Shown: positions 44,239 through 53,333, counted from the first letter of the stretch. The stretch: DNA of 64,000 nucleotides from Prochlorococcus sp. AG-363-A03 (GCA_003280445.1 QCEW01000003.1:39477-103476), one strand, 5' to 3'. Made by a program: numbers and translations. Notes: generated from the letters alone by a model not told the origin.

Positions 44239-44601
44239 GTGAAATTAATTCCAATATTTCTAATAATATATTTTTTATATATATTATTAATTTTAAATAA
44301 GAGAAAAAAATTTTCTAATAGAAAGAGTTTGATGGAGAGATTTAAGAACAGGTTCAAACATATTAATGTTCGTCGAAAAAGGATATCTGAGGAATTTACA
44401 AACTCTCTTTTACTTGACCCTTGTAAAAACATCCCACTAGGAACTTGGTATTCAGAGGATGAACTTAGAGAAAAAGCAGATATTCATAGATCTAGGTTAA
44501 GTAAATTTGGTAAATCAAAAATTAATGGCGAAATGCTATTTGTCGGACCAAAAGGAGGGATTTACAAAATAAGTGATGATGGAAAGAAAAAATATGTGTA
44601 A
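44239..44601 (+). CDS. conserved hypothetical protein with N-terminal membrane anchor
   Basis: 120 aa; NIPLGTWYSEDELREKADIHRSRLSKFG...GEMLFVGPKGGIYKISDDGKKKYV. Confidence 0.55.
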   Translation: MKLIPIFLIIYFLYILLILNKRKKFSNRKSLMERFKNRFKHINVRRKRISEEFTNSLLLDPCKNIPLGTWYSEDELREKADIHRSRLSKFGKSKINGEMLFVGPKGGIYKISDDGKKKYV

Positions 44602-44681
44602 ACCTTAAAAGACAAAAAGTAATCATTAAAAAAAACTAATTATTGCTAAAATCACATTAAGAATTCTTCACTTTATTTAAA

Positions 44682-44846
44682 TTGAATTTATACCTAACGG
44701 TCTCATTTGGAGAGTTAGAGCTATCTAACCTAACTTTTTGGAGCCTTGTTGGCATTACATTACTATTTGTCGTATCTTTTATTTTATCAACAATTCCTCT
44801 TACTAAAAATATACAAGATACAAAAAATAATTCTTCAAGAAAATAA
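44682..44846 (+). CDS. possible small single-TM protein (54 aa, not in the ORF track)
   Basis: LNLYLTVSFGELELSNLTFWSLVGITLLFVVSFILSTIPLTKNIQDTKNNSSRK*; needs a TTG start; competes with antisense ORF 44657..44920. Confidence 0.35.
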   Translation: MNLYLTVSFGELELSNLTFWSLVGITLLFVVSFILSTIPLTKNIQDTKNNSSRK

Positions 44847-44849
44847 AAC

Positions 44850-45095
44850 TCAAGCAGCCTTCTTGTATTCTGAAAAATCTCTATTCGCCCAATGTGTTTT
44901 TTTGATAGATAGATTAGCAATCGAATTCTCTTTACTTTCTTCTTTCATAGATATTAAATTTGTATCATCTATAAGTTGATCTGAAATTTCATTTGAAGAC
45001 ACTATAGAATTAGAGATCTTTAAACGATAGTTACGAGCAAGATTTTGAAATGAGAACCCTTTTGCTTTAGATCGATGTGGCCAAAAATTCTTCAC
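44850..45095 (-). CDS. hypothetical protein
   Basis: 81 aa ORF with protein-like composition (MKNFWPHRSKAKGFSFQNLARNYRLKIS...WANRDFSEYKKAA). Confidence 0.45.
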   Translation of the reverse strand: MKNFWPHRSKAKGFSFQNLARNYRLKISNSIVSSNEISDQLIDDTNLISMKEESKENSIANLSIKKTHWANRDFSEYKKAA

Positions 45096-45193
45096 GATAG
45101 ATTAAATATCTTTTCTTAAGAAAACTAAAGAAAAATAAAAATGCAACTAATTATATTTTATATAACAAATATTTTTAATATATTCCTAGATAT

Positions 45194-45748
45194 TTAAGCA
45201 GCCGGCATAGATGGTTTATCTCCCTTACATTCAAGACTAGCCCTAGTAGAAACACCTGTAGTGGGATTAACACCGTCAGCTATTTTACAAAGGTTTCTTT
45301 GATCTTCACTGTCAAGAATCGCAAACGTGAAATCAGCTCCTTCAATTTGAGCACCAGCAAAACTGCTACCAGATGCAATCATATTTATTAAAATAGAATT
45401 CCTAAGGTCTGTTTTCTGAAAATTAACCCTGTCCGAAAGAGTATCTGTAAGGTCTACACCATTGAGGTTGGAACCCTTGAGATCTGACAAAGTTAATGTT
45501 GTTCCATGAAGATCAACGTTACTGAAATCAGCATCTCTTGCCATTGCACCAGCGATGGAGGAAAGATGTAAGTCTTCTCCGTGAAAATCGAATCCAGTGA
45601 TGTCAGATCGAACATAACTTGGAACTTCGTCCCCTTCACCCTTAACTGCTACATTGGCTCCAGCAAATACTGGATTTACACCAAAAAATATAATTAAGAA
45701 ACTGAGTACATATTTGATAATTTTTGAAAAAAGAAGATCAAAATTCAT
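45194..45748 (-). CDS. pentapeptide-repeat protein with signal peptide
   Basis: N-terminal signal-like segment ending VFAGA; A(D/N)LxG-type pentapeptides (DADFSNVDLHGTTLTLSDLKGSNLNGVDLTDTLSDRVNFQKTDLRNS). Confidence 0.85.
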   Translation of the reverse strand: MNFDLLFSKIIKYVLSFLIIFFGVNPVFAGANVAVKGEGDEVPSYVRSDITGFDFHGEDLHLSSIAGAMARDADFSNVDLHGTTLTLSDLKGSNLNGVDLTDTLSDRVNFQKTDLRNSILINMIASGSSFAGAQIEGADFTFAILDSEDQRNLCKIADGVNPTTGVSTRASLECKGDKPSMPAA

Positions 45749-45854
45749 GAGTAAAAATGATAATCCACCTGATTAATGCAATTATCTCTCCTATTAAAGA
45801 AATTTAAGTACATTGATAAGACAAATTAATGTAATGGGATTTATCTAATGCTTA

Positions 45855-46052
45855 CTACAAAAGAGGTCTTCCAGAGATAAATTCATGCATTACTGGATTC
45901 ATCCAATATAGACCCACGAACAACATTACCAACAAATTAAAAAATATTAGAAAACCACTAAGTAAAAAGGTCTGATCATTCGAAGCATTATCTTCTATTG
46001 TGTTTTGAACAATGGCTTGGAAATTCTGGTTCATTTTTCTCAATAAGTCCAA
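45855..46052 (-). CDS. small single-TM protein, function unknown
   Basis: FLLSGFLIFFNLLVMLFVGLYWMNPVMHEFISGRPLL; ATG at 46034 (MNQNF) also possible. Confidence 0.5.
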   Translation of the reverse strand: MDLLRKMNQNFQAIVQNTIEDNASNDQTFLLSGFLIFFNLLVMLFVGLYWMNPVMHEFISGRPLL

Positions 46053-46237
46053 ACCAAATTACTAGAAAAACAAAAATATTGAGGCTCTAACAGGAGAATT
46101 AACAAGATCTTTCTATTTTTTTAAGATTTGCAAAATTTCTATTTATAACTTTGGAGGAAGGATACTTAGATCTTTCTATGTTTTTAAAAATCAATCTCCC
46201 ATTCAAGTATTAATATCTGTCAAAGACTGATTCACTC

Positions 46238-46579
46238 ATGCCATTCATTCAAATCAACACATCATCCAAAAGTGTTGTAGATAATAATGATTTGCTCCAA
46301 AAAGAAATTTCAAAAAAGATTGCTGATTTAACTGGAAAACCTGAAAATTACGTAATGACGATGATCCAAAGAGATGCCAATATGACATTTGCCGGATCCG
46401 ATGAACCATGCTGTTTTATTAAGGTTAAATCAATTGGCTCGCTAAACCCTCCCTCGATGAGCAAGTCTTTATGCGAGTTAATTGCATCCAAAACCAACAT
46501 AAACAAAAATAGGATTTATATTGAATTTTTCGACGTTAAAGCATCAAATTGGGGATTCAATGGTTCAACATTTGGATAG
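46238..46579 (+). CDS. macrophage migration inhibitory factor (MIF)/phenylpyruvate tautomerase family protein
   Basis: MPFIQINTS with catalytic Pro1, LTGKPENYVMTMIQ, MTFAGSDEPCCFIKVKSIG, INKNRIYIEFFDVKASNWGFNGSTFG. Confidence 0.93.
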   Translation: MPFIQINTSSKSVVDNNDLLQKEISKKIADLTGKPENYVMTMIQRDANMTFAGSDEPCCFIKVKSIGSLNPPSMSKSLCELIASKTNINKNRIYIEFFDVKASNWGFNGSTFG

Positions 46580-46646
46580 TACATTTACTATCTTGTGTAA
46601 TTAATGTTGAAAGTATTTTTAGTAGATTAACTAACTATTTGTATAA

Positions 46647-47060
46647 CTAAGAAAGTTCACAACCCTTTTCAGCACACAATTTCTCAATAGAAGGTCGAAA
46701 AGTTAGTTTTAATCTGTATTTTGCCCATAACCCATAAATAAACTCAATAAATTTATCAAAAATGGGAATTTTTGTTGGGGCATAAATCCAACCTAAACCA
46801 ATCAAAGTATAAGCCTCTTGAAAAACCTTAATATCCTTAATTACTGAACCATCACTTTTCAAAGCATGAATTCTCTCCATTGCTTGCTTATAGGTAATTC
46901 CATATTTAAGATCTAAATAAAAATCAGAAGTATTTATATCAATAAAACTTAGGTATCCTTTTTGATTTCGTGATTGCAAGAAATCAACCTCTCTTTTACA
47001 TAAAGGGCATCCACCATCAAAAAAAATAGTAAGCTTGGCTGTATTCATAAAAAATTTCAA
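46647..47060 (-). CDS. DCC-family thiol-disulfide oxidoreductase-like protein (DUF393)
   Basis: LTIFFDGGCPLCKREVDFLQSRN, FIDI, YGITYKQAMERIHAL. Confidence 0.9.
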   Translation of the reverse strand: MKFFMNTAKLTIFFDGGCPLCKREVDFLQSRNQKGYLSFIDINTSDFYLDLKYGITYKQAMERIHALKSDGSVIKDIKVFQEAYTLIGLGWIYAPTKIPIFDKFIEFIYGLWAKYRLKLTFRPSIEKLCAEKGCELS

Positions 47061-47175
47061 TACTCATAAGAGCTTGATTTAAGAGAGAAAGGCTATCTTC
47101 GTTGTTCAATGTAAATAAACACTTGATAGCAGCACAAATAAGAGCGATCTTAATGATATCTAACTGATAAAAAAA

Positions 47176-47559
47176 ATGGGTGCCCTATTTATTTTCATAT
47201 TAGTCTCAGTATCAGTAATTTCCGCCTTGCTTTTCTTCAATAAAGGGGAAAAAGCTCAAGAGATCAAAAGCACTCTCAAAAACATATATGAAAATTTTAA
47301 AGAACTCTTCTTGAGTTTTAAAAAGCTTTTTTTGATAGTTAAAGAGCTAGTTCAATCAAAATTAGATCAAGAACAAACTCAACTGAAAGATGAATCAACA
47401 CAGTCGCAAGCTGAGGTAATAGCTGAACCTGAGGCAACTTCTGAACCTGAGACAACTTCTGAACCTGAGGTAATTGCTGAAACTGAGGTGACTTCTGAAC
47501 CTGAGGTAACTTCTGAAGATTCAATTAATGATTCAAATATTGATATAAAAACGGAATGA
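47176..47559 (+). CDS. membrane-anchored hypothetical protein with acidic repeat tail
   Basis: N-terminal TM (ALFIFILVSVSVISALLFF) then repeated SEPE(V/T)T units. Confidence 0.6.
   Translation: MGALFIFILVSVSVISALLFFNKGEKAQEIKSTLKNIYENFKELFLSFKKLFLIVKELVQSKLDQEQTQLKDESTQSQAEVIAEPEATSEPETTSEPEVIAETEVTSEPEVTSEDSINDSNIDIKTE
47412..47518 (+). repeat. 18-bp imperfect in-frame tandem repeat encoding SEPEVT-like units
   Basis: gaacctgaggcaacttct / gaacctgagacaacttct / gaacctgaggtaattgct / gaaactgaggtgacttct / gaacctgaggtaacttct. Confidence 0.85.
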
Positions 47560-47581
47560 TTTTTAATTAGAGATTTTTATC

Positions 47582-47617
47582 AAAAAAAAGCCTCATCAAA
47601 TTTGATGAGGCTTTTTG
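47582..47617. terminator. bidirectional Rho-independent terminator between the repeat protein and pcb copy 1
   Basis: aaaaaaaagcctcatcaaatttgatgaggcttttt, perfect stem with A- and T-tracts. Confidence 0.85.
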
Positions 47618-47640
47618 ATTGAAGTTTGAACTTGAATCTA

Positions 47641-48696
47641 CTAACTCTCAGTTGTTGCTAGAGAAGCTACTGATCCAACGACACGACGGAAATCAAAGCC
47701 CATCGCTCTAAGAGCATGCCAGATATGACCTTGAATAAAGAAAAATCCAAAGTAATAGTGCACATTTGACAAGGCTGCTCTAGTTGTATGGCCTAAAAAC
47801 GCTGTGCTATCTGAGACATCTCCTGTATCTACCCAATAAGGAGAAATTCCAAATTTCAAAGCTAAAGGCTCTCCGTACCAATCAATTGGATAAACAGTTG
47901 TGTTTTGTGCACACCAGAATGCTGCAACAATTGCCATCCAGCCAATACCAGCAAGAGACCATGAAAGAACTGCTTCTGCTGAAAGCAATCCTTTTCCTTT
48001 GAATTCTGTGTATTCGCCTAGTTGTTTTGTAGCTATGTGCCATGCACCACCGCTTATTTGAACGAATGCTAAGAATGCATGTCCGCTCATTACTTCTTCA
48101 AGGCTGTCAATGGTTAGAAAGTCGAACTGGTGACCGTAAACCATTCCAAAATCACCATATCCAGGGAAGATTGTTCTGATTTCACCTATGGCAGGGTCGT
48201 AAATCCCATGCCATCTTGCCCACTCAACAAACCAAATATTAGCTACTCCAAAGAAAATCAAATGATGTCCAAGAATGAATGTCAAATTATCTGGGTTGTC
48301 CCATTCAAGTTTGAATTTCTTAGTGGTTGGGATAGGACCATCTTTTAAATCCGGATCAAATAAGAGTGAATGGGCTAATCCAGCCGTTCCGTATACAGCT
48401 GAAAAAATCAAATGGAAAATAGCAATTGTTGCTACACCAGCTCCAGTCCATACTCCCGCCTCATCAAAGCCAATTCCAAGAGAAGCTAAATGAGCAAGGA
48501 ATATGGAACTTTGGTGTCCCATTGGTATTTCTGGATTGTAGCGAGCAAGTTCCCAAAGGGTACTTCCTCCAGCTGCAAAGCAAATTAAACCTGTGTGTCC
48601 GATATGTGACCCTATGAATCGACCTGCGCGATTGGTCACCACAGAATTGCCAACCCACCACCCGTAGGTGACGTCTGGGTTTCCGTAGGTCTGCAT
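47641..48696 (-). CDS. pcb: chlorophyll a/b-binding light-harvesting protein Pcb, copy 1
   Basis: MQTYGNPDVTYGWWVGNSVVTNRAGRFIGSHIGHTG...WELARYNPEIPMGHQ...NVHYYFGFFFIQGHIWHALRAMGFDFRRV; about 350 aa without the large CP43 lumenal loop. Confidence 0.95.
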   Translation of the reverse strand: MQTYGNPDVTYGWWVGNSVVTNRAGRFIGSHIGHTGLICFAAGGSTLWELARYNPEIPMGHQSSIFLAHLASLGIGFDEAGVWTGAGVATIAIFHLIFSAVYGTAGLAHSLLFDPDLKDGPIPTTKKFKLEWDNPDNLTFILGHHLIFFGVANIWFVEWARWHGIYDPAIGEIRTIFPGYGDFGMVYGHQFDFLTIDSLEEVMSGHAFLAFVQISGGAWHIATKQLGEYTEFKGKGLLSAEAVLSWSLAGIGWMAIVAAFWCAQNTTVYPIDWYGEPLALKFGISPYWVDTGDVSDSTAFLGHTTRAALSNVHYYFGFFFIQGHIWHALRAMGFDFRRVVGSVASLATTES

Positions 48697-48826
48697 AATT
48701 AAGGAAATGAAGTCGAAATTTTGGTTACATTACACTTTTTGGAATTGTTTTTACCAGAATAGTTAGAGGTCTTTATGGTCTCTATCAATTTTTACCAAAA
48801 AAGAGCTTTTTTTTTTAAAAAAAGAC

Positions 48827-48864
48827 AAAAAAAAACCCCCCCAGAGGGGAGGGATATTTTTTTT
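48827..48864 (-). terminator. probable Rho-independent terminator of pcb copy 2
   Basis: Minus strand: cctcccctctggggggg followed by a long T-tract. Confidence 0.65.
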
Positions 48865-48867
48865 AAT

Positions 48868-49980
48868 CTATCTTGGAGCTCTTCCATTAAAACCAGCGCC
48901 TTCAACCCTGACTGTTGCGCCTTCTGTATTACCAATTGCTTCGGAAACCTTCTTGAAATCGAATCCCAAGGCACGTAAAGCATGCCAGAAATGACCCTGT
49001 AAAAAGAAAAATCCAAAGTAATAATGAACATTAACTAAAGCAGCTCTAGTTGTGTGACCAAAGAAAGCTGTTATACCAGTACTGTCTGCTGTATCTACCC
49101 AATATGGAGCGACTGAGAACTGTAACTTCAAAGGCTCACCAAACCACTCAATTGGATAAACGGTTGTATTAGTAGCAGCCCAGAAAGCTGCAACAATTGC
49201 CATCCAACCAATACCTGCAAGAGACCACGAAAGGACTGCCTCTGCTGATAGCAATTCAGCTCCTTTGTACTTACTCCATTCACCAAGTCTCTTGTTTTCC
49301 CATTGAGTTGAACCTGCAACCATATGAATTGTTGCACCGGTCAATTCTGCAAAAGCAAGAAATGCATGGCCTCCCATTACATCTTCGAGACTATCAATTC
49401 CTATGAAATCAAATTGACGATTCCATATCATCGTTAAATCAAGATTGTAATTGACCTGTCTTACTGCACCAATAGCTGGATCATATATTCCGTGGATTCT
49501 TGCCCACTCAACAAAGGCTATACAAGCCATTCCAAAGAAAAATAAATGGTGGCCCAGGATAAACGTCTGGTTATCTGGATTATTCCATTCCAATTTAAAC
49601 TTTCTAGCTCTTGGAACTTCGCTGTCTGCAACATCAGCTTCAAAATAAACTGCGTGCAATAAAGCACCACCTCCGTAAACCATTGACAAAACCAAGTGAA
49701 CAATGGCCACGGCTGCTACACCAACACCAGTCCAAGCTCCAGCCTCGTCAAAACCTACGCCAAAGGCGGCAAGATGCCCTAAGAATAAGGAGCTTTGATG
49801 CCCCATAGGAATCTCTGGATTGTAGCGAGCAAGTTCCCAAAGGGTACTTCCTCCAGCCGCGAATGCGATCAAGCCTGTATGCCCAATATGGGAGGCGATG
49901 AATCGACCAGAACGACTTGTGACCACAGAATTACCAGCCCACCACTCGTAAGTAACGTCTGGATTTCCATAGCTCTGCAT
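48868..49980 (-). CDS. pcb: chlorophyll a/b-binding light-harvesting protein Pcb, copy 2
   Basis: MQSYGNPDVTYEWWAGNSVVTSRSGRFIASHIGHTG; IsiA/Pcb/CP43 family; extra GSTQWENKRLGEWSKYKG segment. Confidence 0.95.
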   Translation of the reverse strand: MQSYGNPDVTYEWWAGNSVVTSRSGRFIASHIGHTGLIAFAAGGSTLWELARYNPEIPMGHQSSLFLGHLAAFGVGFDEAGAWTGVGVAAVAIVHLVLSMVYGGGALLHAVYFEADVADSEVPRARKFKLEWNNPDNQTFILGHHLFFFGMACIAFVEWARIHGIYDPAIGAVRQVNYNLDLTMIWNRQFDFIGIDSLEDVMGGHAFLAFAELTGATIHMVAGSTQWENKRLGEWSKYKGAELLSAEAVLSWSLAGIGWMAIVAAFWAATNTTVYPIEWFGEPLKLQFSVAPYWVDTADSTGITAFFGHTTRAALVNVHYYFGFFFLQGHFWHALRALGFDFKKVSEAIGNTEGATVRVEGAGFNGRAPR

Positions 49981-50167
49981 AATTTCTAAGCGAATCAGGG
50001 AAATATGGGTGCAGATTACACTCTGTTCAATTGATATGTGCAGAATAGTTAAAGGTCGTTATGTTTGAAATTCTTTTTTCCAGATAAAAGAGAGACATAA
50101 AGTCAGATTAGCTTTATCAAATCAATGCTGCGCAAGAATTTATTAGGCCAATCAAAAAAACCCCAAA

Positions 50168-50200
50168 AAAAAAGAGAGGATTGAATCCTCTCTTTTTTTA
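50168..50200 (-). terminator. Rho-independent terminator of pcb copy 3
   Basis: aaaaagagaggattgaatcctctcttttttt. Confidence 0.8.
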
Positions 50201-50217
50201 ATCAATTTTGTTAAAAA

Positions 50218-51264
50218 TCAGTAAAGCTGAGCAGGAAGAGGCTCTTTAAGAACTTTCTTAAAGTCAAATCCCATAGCCCTTAAAGCATGCCATAGATGAC
50301 CTTGAAGGAAGAAGAATCCAAAGTAATAATGAACATTTGCTAGAGCAGCTCTAGTTGTATGTCCGAAGAAAGCTGGACCTCCTGAAAGATCAACACTATC
50401 GATCCAATAAGGAGCAATACCAAACTTCAAGATCAATGCTTCACCATACCAAGCTTCTGGATAAACAGTTGTGTTCTGAGCACACCAGAAAGCTGCAACA
50501 ACAGCCATCCAACCCAGACCTGCGCAAGAGAAAGAAAGGATTGCTTCAGCAGAAAGAAGACCAGCTCCTTTGAACTTGGTGTATTCACCAACTTGCTTAG
50601 TAGCGATATGGAAAGCCCCACCTGTTATTTCCAAGAAAGCCAAGAAAGCATGGCCTCCCAAAACATCTTCAAGACTATCTATAGCCAAGAAATCAAACTG
50701 ATGGTTCCAAATATTTGTCAAGTTAAGGTTGTATTCGACTTGTCGAACAGCACCTAAGGCAGGATCATAAATTCCGTGAATTCTGGCCCATTCAACAAAC
50801 CAGATACATGCAACACCAAAGAAAAGCAAATGGTGACCAAGTATAAAAGTTTGATTATCTGGGTTGTCCCACTCAAGTTTGAACTTTCTAGCTTGAGGAA
50901 CTTCTGAATCTTGCATATCGCCAACGAATAGAACCGAGTGCAATAAGCCTCCGGCTCCATAAACCATGGAAAGAACCAAATGAACGATGGCAATAGAGGC
51001 GACTCCTGCACCTGTCCAAGCACCAGCCTCATCAAAGCCGATACCAATTGACGCTAAATGAGCAAGAAAGATCGAACTCTGATGTCCCATTGGGATCTCA
51101 GGGTTGTATCTCGCTAGTTCCCAAAGGGTACTTCCACCTGCTGCAAAGGCTATCAAGCCAGTATGAGCAATGTGTGCAGCAATGAATTTACCTGATTTGT
51201 TTGTAACCCCAGCATTTCCAGCCCACCAACCATAGGTGACATCCGGGTTTCCGTAGGTCTGCAT
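50218..51264 (-). CDS. pcb: chlorophyll a/b-binding light-harvesting protein Pcb, copy 3
   Basis: MQTYGNPDVTYGWWAGNAGVTNKSGKFIAAHIAHTG...; IsiA/Pcb/CP43 family. Confidence 0.95.
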   Translation of the reverse strand: MQTYGNPDVTYGWWAGNAGVTNKSGKFIAAHIAHTGLIAFAAGGSTLWELARYNPEIPMGHQSSIFLAHLASIGIGFDEAGAWTGAGVASIAIVHLVLSMVYGAGGLLHSVLFVGDMQDSEVPQARKFKLEWDNPDNQTFILGHHLLFFGVACIWFVEWARIHGIYDPALGAVRQVEYNLNLTNIWNHQFDFLAIDSLEDVLGGHAFLAFLEITGGAFHIATKQVGEYTKFKGAGLLSAEAILSFSCAGLGWMAVVAAFWCAQNTTVYPEAWYGEALILKFGIAPYWIDSVDLSGGPAFFGHTTRAALANVHYYFGFFFLQGHLWHALRAMGFDFKKVLKEPLPAQLY

Positions 51265-51441
51265 GATTTAAGTTTTTTGGCGTAATACGGTGAGCACACC
51301 TTACAGGCAGCTGAATTCAAAAACTACCAATAGTCATAAGGCGTATAAACAAGTAGTAAAGTTTTTTTTCTTCAAATTGGCTTAAACCCCAACTAAACTA
51401 GGTTTTCATGGAAATACTCAAGAAAAATTTAAATATCAAAA

Positions 51442-51636
51442 ATGAAATCTGCTTTACAACTTGAATTACAAGACCTCCATGGACTTCCGTATATCGCAAC
51501 AATAATTTGGTTTGTTCTACTTGGAATTTCTCTTTTAGCAGTGATTTTTTATCTTTCTCAGAAAAATTCCTCAGCCAAAGAAAAAGTTGATGATATTTCT
51601 CCTTCTAAGAAGAAATCTCGAGTTAAAGGGTTTTAA
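51442..51636 (+). CDS. small single-TM protein inside the pcb array, unknown
   Basis: MKSALQLELQDLHGLPYIATIIWFVLLGISLLAVIFYLSQKNSSAKEKVDDISPSKKKSRVKGF; ATG start, basic C-terminus. Confidence 0.6.
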   Translation: MKSALQLELQDLHGLPYIATIIWFVLLGISLLAVIFYLSQKNSSAKEKVDDISPSKKKSRVKGF

Positions 51637-51751
51637 ATGACTAAGAAAATTTTGTTTTTCAATGTTAGTTCTCAAATTAATGTAATATCCTCAAACACGG
51701 GTTTGGCATAGTGGCCACCTGGGTTAACTATAAAAACAATTTTTTTACTCA

Positions 51752-51958
51752 ATGATTGATTTTTCTCACCTTCTTGATTTTGCCACTCAGCTTCCACACC
51801 CATCAGATATTGGTTTAATCAAACCATCCGGTGGATTTAATATAGCTGCAGCTCTTTGTGGACTTGGAGCAGTTTTTGGAGCTTCTCAATTCTTCTACTA
51901 TTCTGATGATTCAAAAAGGATCGATCCTTGGGCTAAGCCTGACAACTACAAAAACTAA
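51752..51958 (+). CDS. small single-TM protein inside the pcb array, unknown
   Basis: MIDFSHLLDFATQLPHPSDIGLIKPSGGFNIAAALCGLGAVFGASQFFYYSDDSKRIDPWAKPDNYKN; ATG start, followed by a perfect terminator. Confidence 0.65.
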   Translation: MIDFSHLLDFATQLPHPSDIGLIKPSGGFNIAAALCGLGAVFGASQFFYYSDDSKRIDPWAKPDNYKN

Positions 51959-51987
51959 AGAAAGTTAAAAGCTCTTTAATTTTTCAC

Positions 51988-52026
51988 AAAAAAAGAGTCT
52001 CGTCAAATGACGAGACTCTTTTTTTT
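51988..52026. terminator. bidirectional Rho-independent terminator between the small ORF and pcb copy 4
   Basis: aaaaaaagagtctcgtcaaatgacgagactctttttttt. Confidence 0.88.
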
Positions 52027-52044
52027 GCTTAAAGAATCAGATAA

Positions 52045-53133
52045 TCAATCAGTGAGAGTAACTCTTGCTCCATCAAGATTACTAATTGCATCAGTAACTT
52101 TTTTAAAATCAAAGCCTAAAGCACGTATTGCATGCCACAGGTGTCCTTGAATAAAGAAGAAACCAAGATAGTAGTGAACATTCGCAAGCCAAGCTCTTGA
52201 AGTATGTCCACTAACAACACCAGTCATATCAGCAGTATCAATCCAATATGGAGAGATTCCAAACTTTAAAGCTAATGTTTCTCCATACCAAGCCTCTGGG
52301 TAAACAGTTGTATTGGTTGCACACCAGAAAGCGGCAATAATTGCCATCCAACCAATACCAGCAAGAGACCATGAAAGAACTGCTTCAGCGGAAAGAATGT
52401 TCTTCCCTTTGAATTCCGTATACTCGCCTACTTGCTTAGTAGCGATATGAAATGCTCCACCTGTGATCTCAACAAATGCTAAGAATGCATGACCACCCAT
52501 AACATCCTCAAGACTATCAATAGCCAAGAAATCAAACTGATGGTTCCAAATGTTGGTCAAGTTTAAGTTGTACTCGACTTGTCGAACAGCTCCAATTGCA
52601 GGATCGTAAATCCCATGAATTCGAGCCCACTCAACAAACCAAATACATGCAACACCAAAGAAAATCAAATGGTGACCAAGAATAAAAGTCTGATTGTCTG
52701 GATTATCCCATTCAAGCTTGTATCTTGCTGCCTGACGATGTTCAGGACGATCATCAGCAAACAAACCTGAACTATTTTGGGTATCTTCGCTAAAAATCAG
52801 AGAGTGCAATAGACCTGCACCCGCATAAACCATTGAACAAATCAGATGGAATACGCCGATAAAAGCAATTGATGTTCCGTCGAATACTGTTCCAGTTGGA
52901 TCAAATCCAATACCAATAGAAGCAAGATGTGGGATGCTCACCATTCCTTGGTGTCCCATTGGAATATCTGGGTTGTATCTAGCGAGCTCCCAAAGTGTGT
53001 TGGCACCAGCTGCGAAACAAATCAATCCTGTATGAGCAACATGCGAGCCAATAAATCGGCTTGACTTATTTGTTACGACAGAATTACCAACCCACCACCC
53101 GTAGGTGACGTCTGGGTTTCCGTAGGACTGCAT
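52045..53133 (-). CDS. pcb: chlorophyll a/b-binding light-harvesting protein Pcb, copy 4
   Basis: MQSYGNPDVTYGWWVGNSVVTNKSSRFIGSHVAHTG...; carries a longer loop SEDTQNSSGLFADDRPEHRQAARYKLEW than the other copies. Confidence 0.95.
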   Translation of the reverse strand: MQSYGNPDVTYGWWVGNSVVTNKSSRFIGSHVAHTGLICFAAGANTLWELARYNPDIPMGHQGMVSIPHLASIGIGFDPTGTVFDGTSIAFIGVFHLICSMVYAGAGLLHSLIFSEDTQNSSGLFADDRPEHRQAARYKLEWDNPDNQTFILGHHLIFFGVACIWFVEWARIHGIYDPAIGAVRQVEYNLNLTNIWNHQFDFLAIDSLEDVMGGHAFLAFVEITGGAFHIATKQVGEYTEFKGKNILSAEAVLSWSLAGIGWMAIIAAFWCATNTTVYPEAWYGETLALKFGISPYWIDTADMTGVVSGHTSRAWLANVHYYLGFFFIQGHLWHAIRALGFDFKKVTDAISNLDGARVTLTD

Positions 53134-53333
53134 AATTGAGGAAATTGAAGTCGAAATTCGACCTACCTTACATTTAGTGCAATAAATTTGCTTGAAATCG
53201 TAAAAGGTCTTTATTTAATCCACAAAAACAATCAATAGAAGAGCTGTAATTATTCATTGATTTTGCCTACAAAAGTAGTATAAAAAGGGATTTGAGAATC
53301 CTCGCTAAATATCAGTCAATTTTTTAATCAAAA

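Noticed and set aside
44657-44920. 87-aa minus-strand ORF
   Set aside because: Overlaps both the more plausible 44850..45095 minus ORF and the small plus-strand TM ORF; low-complexity composition.
45855-46052. High-light-inducible (Hli) protein
   Set aside because: C-terminal EFISGRPLL is reminiscent, but the chlorophyll-binding ExxNxRxAM motif is missing, so left as a small TM protein.
47412-47518. Second repeat block, possible CRISPR-like array
   Set aside because: Contiguous degenerate 18-bp coding repeats, no spacers; antisense ORF 47339..47524 is an artefact of the repeat composition.
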